From: Rhodospirillales bacterium
GTDB lineage: Bacteria; Pseudomonadota; Alphaproteobacteria; Rhodospirillales; Defluviicoccaceae
Length of the DNA: 16,449 nt
NCBI GenBank assembly: GCA_026125865.1
Contig: JAHCKI010000020.1
Span: 1-16,449, forward strand
Reading direction: 5' to 3'
A program made the position numbers and the translations under genes. The notes under the pieces are model-generated. The model saw only the letters and a program-made list of their open reading frames with translations. It ran no database searches and was not told the origin of the DNA. Of this stretch, positions 8,515-15,022 are shown piece after piece. How positions within the stretch are numbered: position 1 is the stretch's first letter; each line of letters opens with the position of its first letter.

Positions 8515-8541
8515 AGCAAGTGGCGACTACGGCTCAAATCG

Positions 8542-8633
8542 CGTAGGGCGGATTACCCCTTGCGTAATCCGCCGAATGGATTTCGGTGTCTTCATCCGTC
8601 GGAATACGCCTGTCGGCTATTCCGACCTACCCC
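8542..8633. repeat. 92-bp intergenic palindromic repeat, copy 2
   Basis: This is a direct repeat of 8266-8357, offset by 276 bases, with two mismatches and the same nested double-hairpin symmetry. It ends about 60 bases before the flippase-like gene. The transcript from the GT4 gene into the next gene, if it exists, must pass both copies. Confidence 0.85.
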
Positions 8634-8692
8634 ACTGGAGAGGTGCTCACCATACCATTCGGTCTCCGGCTTTTTTTTCAAGGTAGATTCGC

Positions 8693-9646
8693 GTGCCCAA
8701 AGCGTTCAAGCTTGCGATCAGCATCGGCCTCATCGGGTTGCTGTTCGTATTCGTCGATTGGCGTGAGACCTTCGCGGTATTCACCGACGTTTCGCCCTCG
8801 GGGCTCATCATGTGCCTCGTGGCGCTCACCTTCGGCTATTTGATTTCCGCCTGGAAGTGGCAAATTCTCCTTGCCGCGCACGATGTCATGGCGGGTTTCG
8901 CGATGTTGTTGAAGACCTATTGGGTCGCCGCCTTTTTCGGCAATTTCCTGCCCTCGAACTTCGGCGGTGATGTGGTCCGCTTCAGTATGATGCGCCACGT
9001 CGGGCGCCCCAGCGAAATCGTCGCGAGCCTGTTCGTCGAACGCCTGACGGGATTTTTCATCCTGCTTTGCTTCTGCCTTGTCGGACTGACGATCAGGCCC
9101 GACCATTTTCAAATGGCCGGCTTCGTGCCGTTATTGTGGTTCGGGGTCGCGGCGTTCATCATCATGCTCATCTGCCTGCGGTTCCTCCCGGGTCAGGTGC
9201 AGCGCCTCGTCGGGCTGTTGCGCATTGGCCACCTCCCCTTCGTCGACAAGGTCGAAAAAATCATCAACAAACTATCGGAGTCCATAAATCATTACAGGGG
9301 TGAACCCAAGGAAGTCACACAAGCCCTATTACTTTCCGTTCTATTTTACCTATCCATTATCTTGTCATATTCTTTGACCATCTCCGCTTTCGGTCTGTCG
9401 GTGTCGCCGACGATGATGTTCGTCATCGTGCCCCTGATCATCCTGGTTTCTACGTTGCCGATCACGCTGAATGGCATCGGCCTCGCCGAAGGCAGCATCG
9501 TGATCCTGTTCAGCCAGGCGGGCCTCAGCCCCGAGCAGGGCCTGGCGGTCGGTATCCTCTATCGCGGCCTCGTGATGCTGACGTCCCTCGCCGGCGCCCC
9601 CTTGTGGATGACCATGCGCGCTCAACACAAAATCGCCGCCGAATAG
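8693..9646 (+). CDS. Flippase-like integral membrane protein (LPG_synthase_TM / UPF0104 family)
   Basis: This 317-residue protein is strongly hydrophobic along its length, with segments near residues 5-20, 36-54, 70-86, 118-134, 145-164, 213-240, 245-265 and 280-305. The hallmark FLPSNFGGDVVRFSMM is at 85-100, with the GGDxxR core at 91-96. VERLTGFF is at 115-122 and GIGLAEGSIVILF lies near 262-274, in the place of the family's GIGVREA-like motif. The family includes the N-terminal transmembrane domain of MprF and AglD-like proteins, and is thought to move lipids or lipid-linked sugars across the inner membrane. No MprF catalytic domain follows. The GTG start at 8693 has AAGGT at 8680-8684 before it. 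Its position after the GT4 gene suggests export of that pathway's product (inference), though repeats separate them. Confidence 0.85.
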   Translation: MPKAFKLAISIGLIGLLFVFVDWRETFAVFTDVSPSGLIMCLVALTFGYLISAWKWQILLAAHDVMAGFAMLLKTYWVAAFFGNFLPSNFGGDVVRFSMMRHVGRPSEIVASLFVERLTGFFILLCFCLVGLTIRPDHFQMAGFVPLLWFGVAAFIIMLICLRFLPGQVQRLVGLLRIGHLPFVDKVEKIINKLSESINHYRGEPKEVTQALLLSVLFYLSIILSYSLTISAFGLSVSPTMMFVIVPLIILVSTLPITLNGIGLAEGSIVILFSQAGLSPEQGLAVGILYRGLVMLTSLAGAPLWMTMRAQHKIAAE

Positions 9647-9726
9647 GCGCGTTGCACCGCCAAGTCAAAGGACTTGACCCGACCACTCATGCCGTGCGCA
9701 CATTCGCTCCATTGTGTGAAGGAATC

Positions 9727-9732
9727 GGGAGG
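9727..9732 (+). promoter_or_regulatory. Ribosome binding site for the CDGSH protein
   Basis: GGGAGG lies eight bases before GTG 9741 and decides the GTG start; no ATG is available near the beginning of this frame. Confidence 0.7.
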
Positions 9733-9740
9733 CCGAGACC

Positions 9741-10052
9741 GTGTCGCGACCAATCATCGCGGGCAAGAAACCGATCCGGGTCGACCTTGAAGCGGGCAAA
9801 TCCTACTACTGGTGCCGCTGCGGCCGATCCAAAACCCAGCCCTTTTGCGACGGCTCACACAAGGGAACCTCGCTGGAGCCCCTCGAATTCAAGGTCGACA
9901 AAAGCGAAACCCGGTTTCTTTGCCAATGCAAGGGCACAACCAACGCCCCATTCTGCGACGGCTCCCATTCCCGCCTAGGCGCTCACGACATCGGCTCCGA
10001 ATTGCCGGATATCGCCGAGGATCGGCCCCCATCCGCTGAACTGACACCGTAA
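9741..10052 (+). CDS. Tandem CDGSH iron-sulfur domain protein
   Basis: This 103-residue soluble protein has two CDGSH zinc-finger-like motifs, each expected to hold a redox-active 2Fe-2S cluster with three Cys and one His. Motif 1 has C25, C27, C36 and H40 (CRCGRSKTQPFCDGSH). Motif 2 has C61, C63, C72 and H76 (CQCKGTTNAPFCDGSH). The ligand pattern CxC-x8-CDGSH is intact in both. Single-chain tandem CDGSH proteins are a known bacterial group related to mitoNEET and Miner proteins; their physiological role is mostly unclear. It converges on the minus-strand molybdopterin enzyme, with 41 bases between the stop codons and no strong hairpin. Adjacent iron-sulfur and molybdenum redox genes may be coincidental. 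Confidence 0.93.
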   Translation: MSRPIIAGKKPIRVDLEAGKSYYWCRCGRSKTQPFCDGSHKGTSLEPLEFKVDKSETRFLCQCKGTTNAPFCDGSHSRLGAHDIGSELPDIAEDRPPSAELTP

Positions 10053-10093
10053 GACGCGACGATCGCGCCGGCCCACGACCAGTTTCCAAGCCC

Positions 10094-12160
10094 TCAAGCT
10101 ACCGCATCGGCATGCCGCGCCCACACCGCCGTGTCATGAAATACGGCGCCGCCGGCGGGTGGGGCGGGGTCGGCGGCGGTGAGGGTGTTGATGCCTTGGC
10201 CTTCCTCGAAGTCGGCGTTGGGCCAGATGCTTTCGACGACGATCACGCCTCGCTGCAGGCCGGCGAACGGTCGGACACGGACGACGACGGAGCCCCGGCG
10301 ATTGCCCAGGCGAACCCTGCCGCCATCGTCCAACCCGAGGGCGCCGCAGTCGTCCGGATGAATGAGGGCAGTCGGTGCCACCAGTTTTCGCCGCGAGGTC
10401 GGGGTTTCCGTGAAGCTTGTATTGAGGAAGTCGTGCGCCGGTGCCGTCACCAAACGGAACGGATGCTCGTCATCAGCCGCCTCGGTGACCGCTACGTGGT
10501 CGGGAAGCGGCGGCAACGCGCCCGCCTCCGGCCCCAGCGCCGCCCAGTCGGGCGCAAACCGAAACCGCCCGCCGGGCCAGCCGAAGCCGCCCAGATAGTG
10601 AGCCTCATCGAATGGTTTGGTGCAATCGATGCCGCCGTTCGCGGCGATCTCGTCGGCTCTGGGCAGGCCCGAGGCGCGCAAGGTCTCGTCCATAACCTCC
10701 CACGCCGAAAGCTCGAAACCCCGATGCTCGCCGCCGAGACGCCCTGCCAAACCCTGCAGCACCTCGTGGTTGCTGCGGCATTCGCCGAGCGGCTCGATCA
10801 CCCGACGTGTCACCTGCAGGAACGTATGGCCGCCGCCCACATACATGTCGTCGTGTTCCAGGAAGGTCGTCGCCGGCAGAACGATATCGGCCATCATCGC
10901 CGTCTCGGTCATGAATTGCTCGTGCACGCACAGGAACAAATCTTCGCGGGCTAAACCACGCCGAACCAGCGCCGATTCCGGCGCCACCACGGCCGGGTTG
11001 GTATTCTGCGTCAACATGGCCGTCACCGACGGACCGCCGGCCAATGCCCCCGAGTCGCCCGTGAGCACCCGCCCAATCTGCGACATGTCCAGATCGCGCA
11101 CCCCCGGCGTGCGCGCATCCAACCCTTCGATCAGGGTTCGGTCGAGTTCGTAGAGCCCGCCGTTGGAGAACAGCGCGCCGCCGCCGCGGTGCCGCCAAGC
11201 GCCGGTGATCACGGGAAGGCATGACACCGCGTGCATGTTGACGGCGCCGTTGCGCGACCGCGTGAAGCCATAGCCGAGACGCAGGAAGCTGTTCTTGACG
11301 CTTCCATACAGACGGGCGAAATCCGTGATGGCGTTCGCATCGAGGCCGGTGATCGCCGCCGCCCATTCCGGCGTCCGCGTCCGCAGGTGACGCTCCAGCC
11401 GCTCCGGACAATCGCTGTAGGTCTCAAGGTAGTCCCGATCGGCAAATCCGTCCCGGAACAACACATGCATCACCGCGCACGCCAGAGCGCCGTCGGTTCC
11501 GGGCCTGAGCGCCAAGTGGATATCGGCGGCGCGCGCGGTGGCATTGGCGTAGGGATCGACGGAGACGATCTTGGCGCCGCGGGCCTTGCGTGCCGCCGTC
11601 GCGTGGGTCATGACGTGAACCTGGGTCGCCGCCATGTTGCCACCCCACAGAACGATGAGATCGGCCTCGTGCATCTCGCGCGGATCGAGACCGCGATAAG
11701 CCCCGACCCCAGCCATCCACCCCGCCCTGCCGATGGCGCTGCAAATCGTCTCCTTCATCCGCGAATAGCCCATGACGTGGCGAAAGCGCTTGATACCGTC
11801 GCGCTGGATCAGCCCCATGGTGCCGGCGTAATTGTACGGCCATACCGCCTCGGCGCCGTGCTCGGCCGTCGCCTCCCTGAACGCCGCCGCGACGATGTCA
11901 AGCGCCTCGTCCCAGCCGATGGCCTCGAAACGGCCGCTTCCTTTCGGGCCGATACGCCGCAGCGGTCGTGTCAGGCGATCGGGATTGTGGACGCGCTCGG
12001 CGTAGCGGGCGACCTTGGCGCAAACGACGCCTGCCGTGTAGGGATTGTCGGCGGCGCCGTGGATACGGCCGATGGTGCCGGCGTCCAGGCGCTCGATGTC
12101 GAGGGCGCAAGTGCTCGGGCAGTCGTGGGGACAGGCGGAACGCACCAACGAGCGTGTCAT
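10094..12160 (-). CDS. Molybdopterin-dependent oxidoreductase (DMSO reductase superfamily)
   Basis: This 688-residue protein should bind bis-MGD molybdenum cofactor and one 4Fe-4S cluster. The cluster ligands at the N-terminus are C10, C14, C18 and C47 (CPHDCPSTC then VVC). The molybdopterin core spans about 60-480, with FEAIGWDEALD (78-88), VLWGGNMAATQ and KIVSVDP typical of the superfamily. ETICSAIG at about 137-144 is where the Mo ligand could lie (C140 or S141, not certain). A C-terminal dinucleotide-binding domain (about 560-680) contains FLNTSFTETP and the NRRGSVVVRVRPF strand region. There is no twin-arginine signal before the first Cys, so it is probably cytoplasmic. The RBS AAGGGA lies just before ATG 12160. 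No small Fe-S subunit or membrane anchor lies beside it. The substrate is unknown; members of this COG0243-type branch are usually annotated only by family. Confidence 0.9.
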   Translation of the reverse strand: MTRSLVRSACPHDCPSTCALDIERLDAGTIGRIHGAADNPYTAGVVCAKVARYAERVHNPDRLTRPLRRIGPKGSGRFEAIGWDEALDIVAAAFREATAEHGAEAVWPYNYAGTMGLIQRDGIKRFRHVMGYSRMKETICSAIGRAGWMAGVGAYRGLDPREMHEADLIVLWGGNMAATQVHVMTHATAARKARGAKIVSVDPYANATARAADIHLALRPGTDGALACAVMHVLFRDGFADRDYLETYSDCPERLERHLRTRTPEWAAAITGLDANAITDFARLYGSVKNSFLRLGYGFTRSRNGAVNMHAVSCLPVITGAWRHRGGGALFSNGGLYELDRTLIEGLDARTPGVRDLDMSQIGRVLTGDSGALAGGPSVTAMLTQNTNPAVVAPESALVRRGLAREDLFLCVHEQFMTETAMMADIVLPATTFLEHDDMYVGGGHTFLQVTRRVIEPLGECRSNHEVLQGLAGRLGGEHRGFELSAWEVMDETLRASGLPRADEIAANGGIDCTKPFDEAHYLGGFGWPGGRFRFAPDWAALGPEAGALPPLPDHVAVTEAADDEHPFRLVTAPAHDFLNTSFTETPTSRRKLVAPTALIHPDDCGALGLDDGGRVRLGNRRGSVVVRVRPFAGLQRGVIVVESIWPNADFEEGQGINTLTAADPAPPAGGAVFHDTAVWARHADAVA

Positions 12161-12316
12161 CTTTTCCCTTTCGGAATCCAGCTAGCGCGCCGATAGGCGG
12201 TCGGGCCGGATTGTAGCCGCTTTGAAGTCGCGCGGAAAACGCCATCTGGTGGCGCCGCGCCTTGCCGAAAAACGATGTTCCTTGCCCACAAACGGTCCCG
12301 GCATCACAATCGGGTG
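12161..12316. promoter_or_regulatory. Divergent promoter region between the molybdopterin and FAD oxidoreductases
   Basis: The two genes face away from each other across about 150 bases, so both promoters must lie here or inside the coding starts. The only clear element is the AAGGGA RBS of the minus-strand gene next to 12161. I could not identify convincing -35/-10 boxes or an operator. Confidence 0.35.
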
Positions 12317-13471
12317 ATGGACACGCATATGACCACCGAAACTGCGCCACAGCCGAGCACCGCGACAGCGGCCGACCCCGTGGATTGCGCCGTTATCGGC
12401 GCCGGTGTCGTCGGGCTCGCCGTGGCCCGCGCTCTTGCCCTCGCCGGCCGCGAGGTGATTGTGCTGGAAGCCGCCGACGCCATTGGCACGGTCACCAGTT
12501 CCCGCAATTCCGAGGTCATTCACGCCGGGCTCTACTATCCGGACGGCAGCCTAAAGGCGCGGCTCTGCGTGGAAGGCCGCCGGCTCCTCTACCCCTATCT
12601 CGACGCCCACGGCATCGACTATCACCGCTGCGGCAAGCTGATTGTCGCCACCGATGACGACGACCCGGCGGCACTGGCGACCGTACAAAAAAAGGCGCTG
12701 GCCAACGGCGTCGAAGACCTGCGCCAGCTCTCGGGCGACGAGGCGCGTGCGTTGGAACCGAATGTGCGATGCGTCGCCGCGCTGCTGTCGCCCTCAACCG
12801 GCATCTTCGACACGCATGGGTACATGCTGGCCCTACGCGGTGATGCCGAAAACAATGGCGCGGCCATCGCCCTTCTGAGCCCGGTCACCGGCGGCGAGGT
12901 CCGCGGCGACGGCATTGTTTTGCGCGTCGGCGGCGCGGAGCCCGCCGCCCTGCTGTGCCGAACCGTGGTCAATTGCGCCGGGCTCGGCGCGCAAGCCGTG
13001 GCGGCGGCGATCGACGGCGTCCCTAAGTCGGCCATTCCGCCACTCCACTACGCCAAGGGCAACTATTTCTCCCTCACCGGCCGACCGCCTTTCCGGCATC
13101 TCGTCTATCCGGTGCCGGGACCGGCCAGCCTCGGCACCCACTACACCCTCGACTTCGCCGGCCAGGGCCGTTTTGGGCCGGACGTGGAATGGGTTACGGC
13201 CATCGACTACCACGTGGACCCGGCGCGCGCCGAAACCTTCTACGCCGCCATCCGCCGCTACTGGCCCGATCTCGCCGACGGCGCCCTGCAACCCGCGTAT
13301 GCCGGCGTCCGGCCCAAGATCCAGGCGCCGGGCGAACCCGCCCACGACTTCGTCATTCAGGGACCGGAGACCCACGGTATCGACGGCCTGGTCAATCTGT
13401 TCGGCATCGAGTCCCCCGGCCTCACCGCGTCTCTCGCCATCGCCGACGAGGTCCTGACGCACCTTTCCTGA
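12317..13471 (+). CDS. FAD-dependent oxidoreductase, L-2-hydroxyglutarate oxidase-like (DAO superfamily)
   Basis: From ATG 12317 this is 384 residues. The FAD-binding GAGVVG lies at 28-33, followed by an acidic strand end (VLEAAD). The segment SSRNSEVIHAGLYYPDGSLKARLC at about 56-80 is highly characteristic of LhgO/L2HGDH-like proteins. So is the C-terminal NLFGIESPGLTASLAIADEV. Family members oxidise L-2-hydroxyglutarate or similar hydroxy or amino acids and pass electrons to quinone or oxygen. No signal peptide is seen. The start is uncertain: ATGs at 12275, 12317 and 12329 are in frame, none with a strong RBS, and the 14 residues added by 12275 (basic, His-rich) look unlike the family. It is divergent from the molybdopterin enzyme, so a shared catabolic pathway is possible but not shown. 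Confidence 0.85.
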   Translation: MDTHMTTETAPQPSTATAADPVDCAVIGAGVVGLAVARALALAGREVIVLEAADAIGTVTSSRNSEVIHAGLYYPDGSLKARLCVEGRRLLYPYLDAHGIDYHRCGKLIVATDDDDPAALATVQKKALANGVEDLRQLSGDEARALEPNVRCVAALLSPSTGIFDTHGYMLALRGDAENNGAAIALLSPVTGGEVRGDGIVLRVGGAEPAALLCRTVVNCAGLGAQAVAAAIDGVPKSAIPPLHYAKGNYFSLTGRPPFRHLVYPVPGPASLGTHYTLDFAGQGRFGPDVEWVTAIDYHVDPARAETFYAAIRRYWPDLADGALQPAYAGVRPKIQAPGEPAHDFVIQGPETHGIDGLVNLFGIESPGLTASLAIADEVLTHLS

Positions 13472-13508
13472 GCCTCGATACCGTTCTTTTCCCACCGTTT
13501 TCTTGTCC

Positions 13509-13529
13509 TGGTTACGGTTCATTAACCAT
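13509..13529. promoter_or_regulatory. Small palindrome with a CtrA-like half-site
   Basis: TGGTTA (13509-13514) and TAACCA (13523-13528) form a 6-bp inverted repeat. The right arm contains TTAACCAT (13522-13529), which resembles a CtrA half-site in alphaproteobacteria. It lies about 50 bases before the secreted GH114-like gene, a plausible operator or promoter-proximal position. The two halves are not in ideal TTAA-N7-TTAA spacing, so this is weak. Confidence 0.25.
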
Positions 13530-13575
13530 ACCGCCCTACCCTCACCCGGAAGCTTTCATTGGTGATCGATCGGCC

Positions 13576-14688
13576 ATGGTTCTGTCGCGCGTCCTCGCAG
13601 TGCTCCTATTGGTTTCAGCAGCCTTTACCGGTCCGGTCCTTGCGGCCAACACCATGGGCGGAGATACGGTCGCGCCGGAGGACTTGCCGCTCCTGTTGCG
13701 TCACGGACTGCCCACTGATTACCGCGAAGAAAAGCGCCGGTTCGTGCAGGCGATCGGCGATTTCGCCCGTCGCCGCAATCCCGATTTCGTCGTCATCGCC
13801 GAGGGCGGGCTGGACCTGGTCAGCAAGGTCGAGGAGGACGGCTCCCACGCCTTCGTCCCCGCCAACCGCTACATGCGCGCCATTGATGGCGTCCTCATCG
13901 AAGGTCTCAACTTCGGTCACGCGGCGCTTGACACGCCGACGGATGAGGCCGTCCGCGCCGCCATGCTCGCCCGCGCCCGCGAGGCCAAGGGCGCCGGCCT
14001 CGCGGTCCTGGTCATGGATTACGGGTCAACGGAAGCGACCGCGCACGACGCCCATCGCGAAAACGCCGCCGACGGTTTCGTGTCTTTGACAGCCGACGCT
14101 CCCGCATCGGAAATCACCGCGCTGCCGTCGCATCCGCGCCGGCCGTTCGATGAAAACGCCGCCAACGTGTTGTCGTTGCGCGACGTGCGTAATTTCGCGT
14201 ATCTCGGCACCCTCACCGCCTGGGACCGCGACGACGCCTTCGCGCTCGACATGCAAACCACCAACTACGACTTGCTGGTGGTCGATGCCTTCCTCCGCCG
14301 CAAACCGCTCGGAAAGCGCGCCGTCGAGACACTCAAATATAAGAAGATGGGCGCCAGGCGCCTGGTTTTCGCCCGCATCGATATCGGCACCGCCGCCAGT
14401 TACCTTTACTACTGGCAACCCCAATGGAACGACGGCCGACCGCGCTGGATGGGCCGGCCGCTGCCCAGCGATCCCGACCGCTACGTGGTGGAGTATTGGC
14501 AACGCGGCTGGCAAGAGATCATTGCCGGAGATGAGAATTCGTTCATCCATGGTGTCGTGACCCAAGGCTACGACGGCGTCGTCCTCACCGGCCTAGACGC
14601 CTTCCGCCGCTTCGAAGGCGGCGATTTCGCTGATACTGAGAAAACGACTCCGACAGCAGCGGCTCATCCGATCTCGCGCAACCCGTAA
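13576..14688 (+). CDS. Secreted GH114/TM1410-like TIM-barrel protein with degenerate active-site motifs
   Basis: From ATG 13576 the product is 370 residues. Residues 1-23 look like a Sec signal peptide (hydrophobic core LAVLLLVSAAF, likely cleavage after VLA), so it is periplasmic or secreted. Two barrel segments are recognisable. Residues about 52-185 contain FARRRNPDFVVIAEGG and AIDGVLIEGLNFG. Residues about 200-348 contain NFAYLGTL, TNYDLLVVDAF, RIDIGTAASYLYYWQPQW, YVVEYWQRGWQEII and GYDGVVLTGLDAF. These match the GH114 (endo-alpha-1,4-polygalactosaminidase) / TM1410 family as I remember it. Family motifs expected as PQNG, EDLFYG, SIGEAEDYR and VYLDIIDAF read AEGG, EGLNFG, DIGTAASYL and VVLTGLDAF here, so hydrolase activity is doubtful. 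The frame is open back to 13189, but that part overlaps the upstream gene in another frame; the signal peptide fixes the start. The RBS is weak. Confidence 0.78.
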   Translation: MVLSRVLAVLLLVSAAFTGPVLAANTMGGDTVAPEDLPLLLRHGLPTDYREEKRRFVQAIGDFARRRNPDFVVIAEGGLDLVSKVEEDGSHAFVPANRYMRAIDGVLIEGLNFGHAALDTPTDEAVRAAMLARAREAKGAGLAVLVMDYGSTEATAHDAHRENAADGFVSLTADAPASEITALPSHPRRPFDENAANVLSLRDVRNFAYLGTLTAWDRDDAFALDMQTTNYDLLVVDAFLRRKPLGKRAVETLKYKKMGARRLVFARIDIGTAASYLYYWQPQWNDGRPRWMGRPLPSDPDRYVVEYWQRGWQEIIAGDENSFIHGVVTQGYDGVVLTGLDAFRRFEGGDFADTEKTTPTAAAHPISRNP

Positions 14689-14856
14689 CAACATCGCTCA
14701 CATGGGTTCACGACCCGCTTCACCGTAGCGTCGCCATCATAAGCCCTCCGCTCCTTGATAGACACACGACATTTTGTGTGTACATCTACTTTTTGTGGCG
14801 CAACCCACTTGCAGCATCCTATATAGTGACCTATATCATACGCGTTCGGCATCGAC
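14689..14856. other. AT-rich upstream region of the reverse transcriptase locus
   Basis: No protein gene is supported. ACACAC (14762-14767) and GTGTGT (14776-14781) can form a hairpin with an 8-base loop. It could end the GH114-like transcript, although the T-run (14790-14794) is not directly attached. ATATAG-TGAC-CTATAT (14821-14836) is a short AT-rich palindrome that could be an operator. TATAGT at 14822-14827 and TATATC at 14832-14837 resemble -10 boxes; TTGCAG at 14809-14814 is 17 bases before the latter. A promoter for the downstream RNA and RT is plausible here but unproven. Confidence 0.35.
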
Positions 14857-15022
14857 GCTGGTCGGGTCCAACGCGGACGCCGGTTCCAGCCGAGGGTGCG
14901 AAGGCGTCATCACCGATGACGCTGGACGGGTCAGCGCCTTCGCGGAGACATCAGCGGAGGAGACCACCGACGAACGGTGACACGCGCAGTGGTCGGGATA
15001 GGCTCGCCGGTAGGTCCCGATC
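14857..15022 (+). ncRNA. Candidate structured RNA upstream of the reverse transcriptase
   Basis: Four potential stem-loops follow one another. SL1: GCTGG (14857-14861) pairs with CCAGC (14886-14890), with an inner GTCC/GGAC. SL2: GCGAAGG (14898-14904) pairs with CCTTCGC (14937-14943) and encloses CGTCATC-ACC-GATGACG (14905-14921) plus a weak CTG/CAG hairpin. SL3: CACCG-ACGAA-CGGTG (14965-14979). SL4: TCGGGA (14993-14998) pairs with TCCCGA (15015-15020). Reading frames across this stretch are short and have shadow-like composition. RT loci often carry a template or guide RNA just upstream, which motivates the call. High-GC DNA folds easily, so this remains a candidate. Confidence 0.35.

Noticed and set aside
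7763..8686. 307-codon plus-strand frame spanning the GT4 end and the repeats
   Set aside because: Arg/Pro-rich shadow of the GT4 gene that continues into translated repeat sequence.
9664..9678. GTCAA-AGGAC-TTGAC hairpin after the flippase-like gene
   Set aside because: Only 5 bp with no T-run, so too weak to call a terminator.
13189..13575. Longer start for the GH114-like protein
   Set aside because: This part overlaps the LhgO-like gene in another frame and has Arg/Pro-rich shadow composition; a clean signal peptide begins at 13576.
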